64,000 nucleotides of DNA, from NCBI GenBank assembly GCA_032027145.1, contig JAVSMP010000001.1:896903-960902 (forward strand). Direction: 5' to 3'. The stretch comes from Ignavibacterium sp. GTDB taxonomy: Bacteria; Bacteroidota; Ignavibacteria; Ignavibacteriales; Ignavibacteriaceae. The notes beneath the pieces are model-generated. The model had not been told where the DNA came from and searched no databases. It saw only the letters and a program-made list of their open reading frames with translations. Made by a program: the position numbers and the translations under genes. Below are positions 53,090 through 61,762 of the stretch, piece by piece. Numbering within the stretch: position 1 is the first letter of the stretch; every line of letters begins with the position of its first letter.

Positions 53090-53452
53090 TTAATCTGCAG
53101 CAGCTAACCAGTAGCCGCTCATCGAAAATATTCGCGAGTCCGCCCAGGTTCTGACCTTGATAGTAAATCCATCTTTTGACACAGATACCGCCTCTGCTTT
53201 ATATCTTAAATTTGAATTTTTATCAGCATCAAGCTGGGATACACTCAGAATAATCTCAGGTGTCTTTTCGAAGGGCGTGTCAAACTTAATTTCGAGAATC
53301 ATGTTTCTATCACCATTATTTTTATCCAGCGAATACTCCGCAAGCGCAGGATTTACAGACCAACTGCCGCGTAGGATTGTGCTTTGGGCAAAGGTAGTAA
53401 ATGAAAAAAGAATTAAAAGAAGAATTAATGAAAAATGTGTGGTCTTTGGCAT
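53090..53452 (-). CDS. small secreted H-type lectin
   Basis: A 120-residue protein with signal peptide MPKTTHFSLILLLILFSFTTFAQ and one H-type lectin domain, recognised from FDTPFEKTPEIILSVSQLDADKNSNLRY and GFTIKVRTWADSRIFSMSGYWLA. This fold binds GalNAc-type sugars in animal and Dictyostelium lectins and forms trimers. In bacteria it is uncommon and its ligand is unknown. It is leftward, 159 bases ahead of the PEGA-Omp28 gene, so it could belong to the same surface cluster. The protein is only the domain plus signal. Confidence 0.83.
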   Translation of the reverse strand: MPKTTHFSLILLLILFSFTTFAQSTILRGSWSVNPALAEYSLDKNNGDRNMILEIKFDTPFEKTPEIILSVSQLDADKNSNLRYKAEAVSVSKDGFTIKVRTWADSRIFSMSGYWLAAAD

Positions 53453-53539
53453 AAACGTAAGTTTATAATTTGCAATAAAAATCTTTATTATGAATATATA
53501 AAATAACTAATGGCTCTGAATAATTTCTAATTAAATTTT

Positions 53540-53893
53540 TTATTCAGATATTTTTTTCTTCTCACTTTTCTTTAACCCTTTTACAACCTCTTCATAAGAA
53601 TGATCAATCCATTCTTTCACATCACTCCAGCGGATATTTCCATCTATTATTACCGTGTTCCAATACTTCTTACTCATATGCCAGCCGGGTTGAATGTTTT
53701 CAAATTCTTCTCTTAGTTCAACAGCTTTTTCAGGATCACATTTTAAATTTATTTGTAAAGGAATTTTTTCAAGCGGAATTAAAGCAAACATTTTACCGCC
53801 GACCTTAAATACAAGTGTTTCCTCATCAAAAGGATAATCTTCTACAGCCCCTTTTTTGCTCAGGCAATATTTATGTATGGTTTCAATGTTCAT
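53540..53893 (-). CDS. MmcQ/YjbR-like protein
   Basis: A 117-residue cytoplasmic protein of the MmcQ/YjbR family: CLSKKGAVEDYPFDEETLVFKVGGKMFALI, the block INLKCDPEKAVELREEF and GWHMSKKYWNTVIIDG. The fold resembles the DNA-binding CyaY-like alpha-beta structure, but the cellular role is not known. Divergent from the aminotransferase gene, 44 bases away, with a weak ribosome site. Confidence 0.9.
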   Translation of the reverse strand: MNIETIHKYCLSKKGAVEDYPFDEETLVFKVGGKMFALIPLEKIPLQINLKCDPEKAVELREEFENIQPGWHMSKKYWNTVIIDGNIRWSDVKEWIDHSYEEVVKGLKKSEKKKISE

Positions 53894-53937
53894 TGTTCAG
53901 CTTTTAATTATTTTTACTTTACAAAAATTAAGTAAAT

Positions 53938-54780
53938 ATGATAGTTTATTTCAATTCAAGATTTCTTCATAAAGACGATGTTAAAATATCGCCTTTCGAC
54001 CGTTCATTTCTTTTTGCTGACGGTGTTTATGAAGCATTAAGATCGTATAATCAAAAACTTTTTAGATTGGAAGATCATCTTAAAAGATTAAAACATAGTT
54101 TAAACGAGCTATCAATTCCTTTTTCTGATTTTAACAGTATTGAAACAATTGCTAAAGAGCTTGCAAAGAAAAACAGTATTAATTCAGAGTATTCTTTTTA
54201 TGTACAGATTAGCAGAGGAATTAGTTTTCCAAGAACTCATCATTTTGCAAATAATATAACTCCAAATGTTTTTGCTTTTGTTAAACCAATTGCTGATAAC
54301 AGGAAACAAATTGAAGAAGGTGTTTCAGTCGTTCTGGAAAAAGATCTTCGCTGGTTAAGATGTGATATTAAATCAACTTCTATATTACCGGCTGTCTTGG
54401 CAAGTCAAAAAGCTTTTTCGTCAGGTGCTTTTGAAGCTGTTTTGCACCGCAATAATTTATTAACAGAAGGTTCACACACAAGTTTTTTTGCTGTCAGGAA
54501 TAATACTATTTACACAGCCCCGCTTTCAAACTATATTTTAGACGGAATAACAAGAAAAGTAGTATTAGAGCTTTGTAAAGATAGTCAAATAGATTTCAGT
54601 GAGATAAATATTAAAGTAGATGAATTAAAATCTTATGATGAGTTTTTTATTACCGGAACAACAACTGAGGTTACTCCAATAATTAAAATAGATGATTGGT
54701 TTGTAAATAATGGCAAACCCGGCAAAGTAACAGAAGACATTCAAAGGCTTTTTAATGTTTATACTAAAAATTTCCGATGA
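53938..54780 (+). CDS. D-amino acid aminotransferase (class IV PLP enzyme)
   Basis: A 280-residue class IV aminotransferase. The block LRCDIKSTSILPAVLASQKA with the PLP lysine K145 fits D-alanine aminotransferase better than branched-chain enzymes, as do SGAFEAVLHRNNLLTEGSHTSFF and ITGTTTEVTPI. It would make D-glutamate from D-alanine for peptidoglycan or degrade D-amino acids; aminodeoxychorismate lyase is a related alternative. It overlaps the next gene by four bases (ATGA). A racemase-like gene in the same rightward run acts on the same kind of substrate. Confidence 0.88.
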   Translation: MIVYFNSRFLHKDDVKISPFDRSFLFADGVYEALRSYNQKLFRLEDHLKRLKHSLNELSIPFSDFNSIETIAKELAKKNSINSEYSFYVQISRGISFPRTHHFANNITPNVFAFVKPIADNRKQIEEGVSVVLEKDLRWLRCDIKSTSILPAVLASQKAFSSGAFEAVLHRNNLLTEGSHTSFFAVRNNTIYTAPLSNYILDGITRKVVLELCKDSQIDFSEINIKVDELKSYDEFFITGTTTEVTPIIKIDDWFVNNGKPGKVTEDIQRLFNVYTKNFR

Positions 54781-57098
54781 ATAAAAAACGGGAAATATCG
54801 GCAGATGTTTTTATCCTCACGGGTGAATGGATTGATTATAATGGTAGAAACATATTAAAGCTTATCGGAACGAGTGATGAAATTGGACCGGTTGAAATTA
54901 TAATCACAAACAATAAACCAGTTTTCTTCGTTGAAAACACAGCGATACTAACTCCGCTGAAAAAAAACTTTTTAAGAAAAGAAACCAGGCTTCAAAACTT
55001 CAATCGTCAGCCGGTTGATGCTATTTATTTTAATACTCAAAAAGAACTTGTCGCACTTGCCGATTCAATTCATGAATCAGAGATTAAAACCTATGAGTCA
55101 GATATAGATCCTTTACGAAGATATCTGATGGAAAAAGGAATAAACTCCCAACTAAAGGTTACCGGTACTATTGAGCAAAGAAGTTTACTGACTAGATTTA
55201 TTAATCCGGTTATCGAGCCATGTACAATTAATCCGAGATTTGTTATCGCTTCATTAGATATTGAAACCGGCACAAAGTCAAATCAGCTTTATTCTATAGC
55301 TGTTCACATAACCGGAAAACAAGCAGAGCAAAAAAAGGTTTTTATGCTGGGCGAAAAACCAAAGAACTCCCCGGATTATATTTCTTTTTATGCCGAAGAA
55401 AAGGATTTGTTAGTAAACTTTTTTAACTGGTTCAAAGAAATTGATCCTGATATTATTATTGGCTGGCATGTTATCGGTTTTGATTTACTTTTTCTTGATA
55501 ACAAGTGCCGCAGACTGGGGATAAGTCTTGATATTGCAAGAGCAAATGGAAGAGTTTCTATAAGACAAAGAAAACCATCAGGATATTTTATTTCTCTTAC
55601 CGGAAGAGTTGTAATTGATGGTCCTGCAATGCTTAGAGCTTCATTTTTTAATTTTGAGGATTTCAAACTCGAAACAGTTGCACAGGAACTTTTAGGAGAA
55701 GGAAAGACAATCTCTCCTGATACGAAAAAAGTTGAAGAAATTGAAAGACAATTTAAAGAAGATAAAATATCTCTGGCTGAATATAATCTGCAGGATGCTG
55801 TTCTCGTCTCCGATATATTTAGTAAAACTGGTTTGATTGAATTATCCGTTCGCCGTGCTCAGATTTCTGGTTTGTTAATGGATCAGCTTGGAATGATGAC
55901 TGCTGCTTTCGATCACTTATATCTTCCTAAACTGCATCAGGCTGGATTTGTAGCACCAAACCTAAAAGATATTTACATAGCCGGACACGCCCCAGGCGGA
56001 TATGTAATTGAGCCGGTTCCGGGAATCTATGAAAATATTGTTGTTCTTGATTTCAAAAGTTTGTATCCATCAATTATGCAGACTTTTAAGATCGATCCTT
56101 ATTCTTTACTGATGAAAGAAACAGATACGATTGAAACGCTTAACGGTTATAGGTTTTCGTCTTCATTGCATATTCTGCCTGGTTTTATAAATGAGCTGAT
56201 GAAACAGCGTGATGAAGCTAAAAAGAAAAAAGATAAACAGCTTTCGCAGGCAATAAAAATTCTGATGAACAGCCTTTATGGTGTAATGGGCTCATACAAC
56301 TGCAGATTTTATCATCCTGATTTGCCAAAGGCAATTACAGGAAGCGGACATAAACTTTTACTCGGAAGTAAAGAATATCTTGAAAAGAGAGAGCTTAAAG
56401 TAATATACGGCGATACTGATTCATTATTTGTTATGTTAAAAGATGTTGCCGATGAAAGTGGTGAAACACAGGGAAAAAAAATTGTTAAAGAGTTAAATCA
56501 ATTCTGGAAAAACAAACTTAAGAAAGAATATAAAGTTGAATCATATCTGGAACTTCAATTTGAAAAATTTTATAAACAGTTTATTATAACTCCTGCTCGC
56601 GGTGCTGATATTGGTGCAAAGAAACGTTATGCCGGATTAGTAATTAAAGAAGACACAGAAAACATAGAGTTTGTTGGAATGGAATCTGTGCGTTCCGATT
56701 GGACTAAGCTTGCAAAGGAGTTTCAAATTGAGTTATATAAAAAAATTTTCCATCACGATGAGGTTGAGGATTGGATAAGAGAAGTTATTAAAGAATTAAA
56801 ATCAGGTAAGTTTGATGATAAGCTGATCTACAAGAAAAGATTACGAAAGGAAATAATAGACTATACCAAAAACATTCCGCCACATGTAAGGGCTGCAAAA
56901 TATTTGAATGAGCCAGGAGATATAATCTATTATGTAATTACTCAGCGCGGTCCGATACCTATCGAGTTAAAACATAATGATTTTGATTATGATCATTATA
57001 TCGAAAAACAATTAAAGCCGATTGCTGATTCTGTTTTATCTTTACTTGGAAAAAACTTTGATGACATTGCAGGAGATGTTCAATTAAGTTTCTTTTAA
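54777..57098 (+). CDS. polB: DNA polymerase II (family B)
   Basis: A 773-residue family B DNA polymerase with proofreading, similar in length to E. coli Pol II (783). The exonuclease site is seen as D161/E163 in SLDIETG and in IIGWHVIGFDLLFLDNKCR. The polymerase motifs are A (D425, DFKSLYPSIM), B (KILMNSLYGVMGS, about residue 494 on) and C (YGDTDSLF, D546/D548). Pol II copies damaged DNA and restarts forks. It lies in an unusual place, overlapping an aminotransferase gene by ATGA, which makes their expression coupled. Confidence 0.95.
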   Translation: MNKKREISADVFILTGEWIDYNGRNILKLIGTSDEIGPVEIIITNNKPVFFVENTAILTPLKKNFLRKETRLQNFNRQPVDAIYFNTQKELVALADSIHESEIKTYESDIDPLRRYLMEKGINSQLKVTGTIEQRSLLTRFINPVIEPCTINPRFVIASLDIETGTKSNQLYSIAVHITGKQAEQKKVFMLGEKPKNSPDYISFYAEEKDLLVNFFNWFKEIDPDIIIGWHVIGFDLLFLDNKCRRLGISLDIARANGRVSIRQRKPSGYFISLTGRVVIDGPAMLRASFFNFEDFKLETVAQELLGEGKTISPDTKKVEEIERQFKEDKISLAEYNLQDAVLVSDIFSKTGLIELSVRRAQISGLLMDQLGMMTAAFDHLYLPKLHQAGFVAPNLKDIYIAGHAPGGYVIEPVPGIYENIVVLDFKSLYPSIMQTFKIDPYSLLMKETDTIETLNGYRFSSSLHILPGFINELMKQRDEAKKKKDKQLSQAIKILMNSLYGVMGSYNCRFYHPDLPKAITGSGHKLLLGSKEYLEKRELKVIYGDTDSLFVMLKDVADESGETQGKKIVKELNQFWKNKLKKEYKVESYLELQFEKFYKQFIITPARGADIGAKKRYAGLVIKEDTENIEFVGMESVRSDWTKLAKEFQIELYKKIFHHDEVEDWIREVIKELKSGKFDDKLIYKKRLRKEIIDYTKNIPPHVRAAKYLNEPGDIIYYVITQRGPIPIELKHNDFDYDHYIEKQLKPIADSVLSLLGKNFDDIAGDVQLSFF

Positions 57099-57115
57099 AA
57101 AAACAATTTTATTTT

Positions 57116-57655
57116 ATGCCCAGATATTTTGCTTTTCTTCGCGCCATAAATGTTGGCGGACATACAGTTAAAATGGATCATCTTAAATCTTTATTTGAAA
57201 AAATGGGATTTGTAAATGTGGAAACTTTTATCGCCAGTGGAAATGTTGTGTTTGAAGCAAAATCAAAAACTATAAATGTTATGAAAAAGAAAATTGAATC
57301 TGATTTGCATAAACAGCTTGGATATGAAGTTGCTACATTTATCAGAACAGCTGCAGAGTTAAAAAATTTAATCGAGTACAAACCTTTTGATGATTCTGAA
57401 CTAAGAAACCCAACCAATACTTTGTACATAGGTTTTTTAGAATCCATTCCTTCTAAAGAAAATCAAAATAAAGTTTTTGCAATGCAGGATTCAGCTAATG
57501 AATTTCACTTCCATAATAATGAGCTTTATTGGCTTTGCAGAAAAAATTTTAGCGATTCTGGAATTACAGGATACAAGCTGGAAAAAGCCCTTGGGATGCA
57601 GACAACTCTTAGAAACTCAACAACCACGATAAAGTTTGCAGTAAAGTTTTCTTAA
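57116..57655 (+). CDS. DUF1697 family protein
   Basis: A 179-residue cytoplasmic protein of the DUF1697 family: FAFLRAINVGGHTVKMDHLKSLFEKMGFVNVETFIASGNVVFE at the N-terminus and the final MQTTLRNSTTTIKF, corresponding to the family's TxRNWxTV motif. The family is predicted to have a ferredoxin-like alpha-beta fold and no known activity. The gene follows polB by 17 bases, so it is likely in the same operon. Confidence 0.92.
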   Translation: MPRYFAFLRAINVGGHTVKMDHLKSLFEKMGFVNVETFIASGNVVFEAKSKTINVMKKKIESDLHKQLGYEVATFIRTAAELKNLIEYKPFDDSELRNPTNTLYIGFLESIPSKENQNKVFAMQDSANEFHFHNNELYWLCRKNFSDSGITGYKLEKALGMQTTLRNSTTTIKFAVKFS

Positions 57656-57704
57656 TGATTCAAATTTTATATTTTACACAAAACAATTGATGAATTAAGC
57701 AAAC

Positions 57705-59234
57705 ATGAAAATTCTTAGCTCTTATTACAGATTGATGTGTCTTCTTTTATTCTCATTTCTCTTATTACAATGTAAAAGTGAAACTTCCATCACAAAACAG
57801 AATCTTGTAGAAATCGCATTGTCAGATACATCTAGTTTCTATTTTGTTGATGTTAAAAACTACCCGGTAAAAAACAAAACACTGCCAATTGGAATTTTTG
57901 ATTCCGGAACAGGCGGTTTAACTGTAATGGATGCAATTGTAAATTACGATGGATTTAATAATCAGACAGGGAGTATTACTCCAGACGGAATTTTAGATTT
58001 CGAAAAAGAGTGTTTTGTATATTTAGCCGATCAGGCAAACATGCCATATGGAAATTATCCTTCGTTAAATAAATCGGATCTTTTATTAGAACACATTCTT
58101 AAGGATGTTCAATTTCTGTTAGGAAATAAGTATTACGAAAAGGCTTCCAATCCAGATTATAATTCGGATAAGCTTCCTGTTAAAGCAATTGTAATAGCAT
58201 GTAACACTGCAACGGCTTACGGTTATGAAAAAATTAATGATTTTCTGAAATCTGCTAATCTTGATTTAAAAGTAATTGGTGTAATAAACGCCGGAGTTAA
58301 AGGTGCTTTTGAATCAATAAGAAAGGATGAAAACTGCAGCATAGCTGTTATGGCTACAGAAGGAACTGTTTTATCAAATGGCTATGTAAACGCAATAAAT
58401 AAATATATAGAAGAAAATGAGTTTGTTGGCAATATACATATTTATCAGCAGCCGGGTGTAGGTTTGGCTGGTGCTGTAGATGGGATAAAAGACTACATTG
58501 ATGTAAAAGCTACAACATTAAGAAGTCAGTACAAAGGACCTTCTTTCAAATTACAAAACGCAAAAATTGATAAGACAATTTTGAATCGTTACAACTTTGA
58601 TTGGGATAGTAATAAAATTTTATTTAGTGGTACAAGAAATAATCCCACCGAAATTCAACTTAACTCAATAGAAAATTATATTACTTATAATGTGGTTTCA
58701 TTACTTGAACAGATTAAAAACTCCAGATCAGCAAACCCGCTTAAAACAATAATTCTCGGATGCACACACTATCCTTTTTACAAAAATATTTTTGCTGATA
58801 AATTAAATGAGCTTTATAATCTAAAAGAAAATGGCAAGTATGTATATAGAGATCTAATGTATCCAACGATTGAATTGGTTGACCCGGCAGTTAACACAGC
58901 AAAAGAATTATATGAATACTTAAACAACAGCAATCTTTTTGGTGATAATAATTTGAGTAAAAGTGAGTTTTATATTTCAGTACCAAATACTTTGAATAAT
59001 GATGTTAAATTAGACTCACTTGGAAATTTTACTTATGATTACAAATATGGGCGCACATTGGGAAATATTCAGGAATATATAAAACCTGTTCCCTTCAACA
59101 GATTAAATTTACACGCTGATGTGATAAAAATGTTGAAGGAAAAAACACCTCTTGTTTATAAACTTATTACTGACTTCAATCAGAAAAACAAGAAAACCGA
59201 ATATTTAAGAAAAGACAATTTATTTTTATTCTAA
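57705..59234 (+). CDS. exported glutamate/aspartate racemase-like lipoprotein
   Basis: A 509-residue relative of glutamate racemase MurI, about twice the normal length of 260-280. It opens with a lipoprotein signal (YYRLMCLLLFSFLLLQC, Cys23). Racemase motifs are intact: GIFDSGTGGLTV (D66, S67), VIACNTAT (C166, first catalytic Cys), GCTHYPF (C353, second Cys). The extra length is an N-terminal mature part, an insert between GLTVMDAI and FVYLADQANMPYGN, a long stretch between the two Cys motifs and a C-terminal tail. Being outside the cytoplasm it cannot supply D-glutamate for precursor synthesis in the usual way. It may act on D- or L-amino acids in the periplasm or have another function. It is in the run with the D-amino acid aminotransferase. 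Confidence 0.87.
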   Translation: MKILSSYYRLMCLLLFSFLLLQCKSETSITKQNLVEIALSDTSSFYFVDVKNYPVKNKTLPIGIFDSGTGGLTVMDAIVNYDGFNNQTGSITPDGILDFEKECFVYLADQANMPYGNYPSLNKSDLLLEHILKDVQFLLGNKYYEKASNPDYNSDKLPVKAIVIACNTATAYGYEKINDFLKSANLDLKVIGVINAGVKGAFESIRKDENCSIAVMATEGTVLSNGYVNAINKYIEENEFVGNIHIYQQPGVGLAGAVDGIKDYIDVKATTLRSQYKGPSFKLQNAKIDKTILNRYNFDWDSNKILFSGTRNNPTEIQLNSIENYITYNVVSLLEQIKNSRSANPLKTIILGCTHYPFYKNIFADKLNELYNLKENGKYVYRDLMYPTIELVDPAVNTAKELYEYLNNSNLFGDNNLSKSEFYISVPNTLNNDVKLDSLGNFTYDYKYGRTLGNIQEYIKPVPFNRLNLHADVIKMLKEKTPLVYKLITDFNQKNKKTEYLRKDNLFLF

Positions 59235-59246
59235 AGGAAAACAATT

Positions 59247-60647
59247 TTGCAAATAGAATTTATTGGCGGTGCAAGAACTGTTACTGGTTCACAGCACTTA
59301 CTTCATATAAATGGAAAAAAGATTTTGCTCGAATGTGGATTATTTCAAGGTAAGCGAAGCGAAACATACGAGAAAAATAAAAACTTTAAATTTAATCCAT
59401 CTGATATTGATGCATTAATATTATCTCACGCTCACATTGATCACAGCGGTAACATACCAAATCTTGTCAGTAAAGGTTTTAATGGATTAATCTATGCAAC
59501 TTCTGCAACGGTCGATCTTTGTCAGATAATGTTAAGAGATTCGGCACAGCTGCAGGAAAAAGATATTGAGTTCGTAAATAAAAAACGAAAAAAGAAAAAT
59601 GAAGAGTCTCTTGATCCGCTTTATACCATTGAAGATGTTGAGCAGGCAATGCAGCAGTTTGTTGGCATTCAATACAATCAAGCGATTGATCTTTTCCCCG
59701 GGGTTAGATTTACATTCAGAGATGCGGGACATATTCTTGGTTCTGCGGGAGTTCAGTTAGAGATAGAAGAATCCGGAAATAAGAAAATTAATTTAGGTTT
59801 TTCCGGTGATATTGGAAGACCCGACTCACCTGTAATAAAATCACCCGATGTTTTACGCGATCTTGATGTTTTAATAATGGAATCAACTTACGGTAACAGG
59901 TTTCATTCTCCTGCAGAAGAAGTTGCAGAAAACCTTGCGTCTATAATCAGAGAAACAGTTGATAAAGGTGGTAAAATAATCATTCCTGCTTTTGCTGTTG
60001 GAAGGACACAAACAATAGTCTATATGCTTCATAAACTATCTGATCAGAATAGAATTCCTGAAATACCAATTTATGTTGATTCTCCGTTGGCTGTTGATGC
60101 AACTGAAGTATTTCGTTCTCATCCGGAATGCTTGGATAGGGAAACTTACAGAATATTTTTACAGGATGGAGATGATCCTTTTGGTTTTGGCAGACTCAAG
60201 TACATTAAAAAAGTTGATGAATCCAAAGAGCTGAACGAAAAAGCCGGCTCAATGATAATTATCTCTGCCTCAGGAATGGCGGAAGGCGGAAGAATTCTGC
60301 ATCATCTTGCGCACAATATTTCAGATTCAAAGAACTTAATTTTATTTGTGGGCTATGCTGCAGGACACACTCTGGCACGTAAGATTATGGACGGAAATCA
60401 ATTTGTGAACATTTTTGGAGAGGAGTACGAAGTTAAAGCTCAGTTTAAAAAACTGGATTACTTTTCAGGACACGCTGATCAACAGGAATTGTTGGATTAT
60501 CTGCGTCTAAACTCAACAGATACATTAGAGAACATATTTTTAGTACACGGTGAAGAAGATATGGCATTACCATTTAGAGAAAAGTTGTTACAAAAGGGAT
60601 ATAAAAACGTGTTTTTTCCAGCTTCTGGTGAAAAATTTAAATTTTAA
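59247..60647 (+). CDS. MBL-fold beta-CASP ribonuclease-like hydrolase
   Basis: A 466-residue metallo-beta-lactamase fold protein of the beta-CASP group (CPSF73/YsxA-like RNA nucleases). The first metal motif is HAHIDH at 61-66 (LSHAHIDHSGNIP), followed by AGHILGSA, the beta-CASP region with ESTYGNRFH and PAFAVGRTQ, and the late motifs SGMAEGGRILHHL, FSGHADQ and HGE. It probably processes or degrades RNA. The start is TTG 59247 (SD AAAGGA). It follows the racemase-like gene by 12 bases. Confidence 0.92.
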   Translation: MQIEFIGGARTVTGSQHLLHINGKKILLECGLFQGKRSETYEKNKNFKFNPSDIDALILSHAHIDHSGNIPNLVSKGFNGLIYATSATVDLCQIMLRDSAQLQEKDIEFVNKKRKKKNEESLDPLYTIEDVEQAMQQFVGIQYNQAIDLFPGVRFTFRDAGHILGSAGVQLEIEESGNKKINLGFSGDIGRPDSPVIKSPDVLRDLDVLIMESTYGNRFHSPAEEVAENLASIIRETVDKGGKIIIPAFAVGRTQTIVYMLHKLSDQNRIPEIPIYVDSPLAVDATEVFRSHPECLDRETYRIFLQDGDDPFGFGRLKYIKKVDESKELNEKAGSMIIISASGMAEGGRILHHLAHNISDSKNLILFVGYAAGHTLARKIMDGNQFVNIFGEEYEVKAQFKKLDYFSGHADQQELLDYLRLNSTDTLENIFLVHGEEDMALPFREKLLQKGYKNVFFPASGEKFKF

Positions 60648-60687
60648 AAAAGAAACTTTTTTCACTTACATTTATCTAATTAAGTGT

Positions 60688-60737
60688 TATATTTGCCTCC
60701 TGCAAATTTGACATTTCGATTCTTCTAATATAGAAGA
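60688..60737 (+). promoter_or_regulatory. candidate promoter and leader hairpin of rpoD
   Basis: TATATTTG (60688-60695) fits the TAnnTTTG element; no clear -33 TTTG stands 18 bases before it. Downstream, TCTTCTA (60721-60727) and TAGAAGA (60731-60737) form a small hairpin in the leader of the sigma gene. Confidence 0.35.
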
Positions 60738-60787
60738 GTCATTTTGAAAACTAAATAATTAAAATCATAATTAAGGAGATGTGAAAC

Positions 60788-61648
60788 TTGAAGATCACAA
60801 AGCAGTTTACCAACCGTGAAAGTAAATCATTAGATCAGTATTTACAGGAAATCGGAAAAGTTGATCTTCTTACATCGGATGATGAGATTGAACTCGCCAT
60901 CAGAATTAAAAAAGGTGATAGATTAGCCCAGGAAAAATTAATAAAGGCAAACCTCCGATTTGTAGTGAGTGTTGCAAAACAATTTCAAAATCAGGGCTTA
61001 TCTTTAGGCGATCTCATCAATGAAGGAAATATCGGATTGATTAAAGCCGCTGAAAGGTTTGATGAAACCCGTGGATTTAAATTCATCTCTTATGCTGTGT
61101 GGTGGGTTAGACAATCTATTATGCAGGCAATTGCAGATCAATCAAGAGTTGTAAGATTACCGCTTAACAGAGTCGGAAATCTTACTAAAATAAGCAAAGC
61201 TTACAGAGATCTTGAACAGGAATATGAGAGAAAGCCAACCACTGAAGAGCTTGCTCAGATTCTTGATATGACTTCTGATGAAGTTGCCTATGCCCTTCAG
61301 ATTGCCGGAAGACAGGTATCTATGGATGCGCCTTTAAAAGAAGGTGATGATGGAAAAAATTCATTGGTAGATATTCTTCCGAATGATGAACAGCCATTGC
61401 CGGATAATAAGTTGATGACCGAGTCTTTGAAAAAAGAAGTTGCAAATGTTCTCTCAACTCTCTCAGAAAGAGAAGCAGAAGTAATAAAATTATACTTCGG
61501 AATTGATGGAGACCATTCAGCTACTTTAGAAGAGATTGGCGAAAGATTTAATCTTACACGCGAACGCGTACGACAGATTAAGGAAAAAGCTTTAAGAAAT
61601 TTAAGGCAGTCAAAAAGAAGCGGCAGACTGAAAGCTTATTTGGGATAA
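60788..61648 (+). CDS. rpoD: primary sigma factor RpoD (Bacteroidota type)
   Basis: The housekeeping sigma-70 factor, 286 residues. It has regions 1.2 ([24 protein letters not shown]), 2 ([38 protein letters not shown], then [20 protein letters not shown]), 3 and 4 ([29 protein letters not shown]). Region 1.1 is absent, which is normal for this phylum. The start is TTG 60788, with AAGGAGA eight bases before it. It recognises the TTTG/TAnnTTTG promoters seen in this window. Single gene, closed by a strong terminator. Confidence 0.95.
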   Translation: MKITKQFTNRESKSLDQYLQEIGKVDLLTSDDEIELAIRIKKGDRLAQEKLIKANLRFVVSVAKQFQNQGLSLGDLINEGNIGLIKAAERFDETRGFKFISYAVWWVRQSIMQAIADQSRVVRLPLNRVGNLTKISKAYRDLEQEYERKPTTEELAQILDMTSDEVAYALQIAGRQVSMDAPLKEGDDGKNSLVDILPNDEQPLPDNKLMTESLKKEVANVLSTLSEREAEVIKLYFGIDGDHSATLEEIGERFNLTRERVRQIKEKALRNLRQSKRSGRLKAYLG

Positions 61649-61670
61649 AAAGTAATTCGTTTCAGGTTTT

Positions 61671-61700
61671 AAAGCCCCGATTTACCGGGGCTTTTGTTTT
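61671..61700 (+). terminator. Rho-independent terminator of rpoD
   Basis: AAAGCCCCG (61671-61679) pairs with CGGGGCTTT (61686-61694), followed by TGTTTTTT. Confidence 0.93.
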
Positions 61701-61717
61701 TTAAACTCAGAATTTTG

Positions 61718-61749
61718 AGATGACGTTCCTATGAATCGGGATGTCATCT
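61718..61749 (-). terminator. hairpin after the BNR-type T9SS gene (leftward)
   Basis: AGATGACGTTCC (61718-61729) pairs with GGGATGTCATCT (61738-61749) over 12 bases with two G-U pairs. It is 14 bases past the stop of the leftward gene. Similar GATGACATCCC hairpins are probably repeated elsewhere in the genome. Confidence 0.65.
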
Positions 61750-61762
61750 ATTTTAGGTTAAT

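Noticed and set aside
53157-53468. A 103-codon frame on the plus strand across the H-lectin gene
   Set aside because: It is antisense to a gene with a clear signal peptide and lectin motifs; no start signal is visible.
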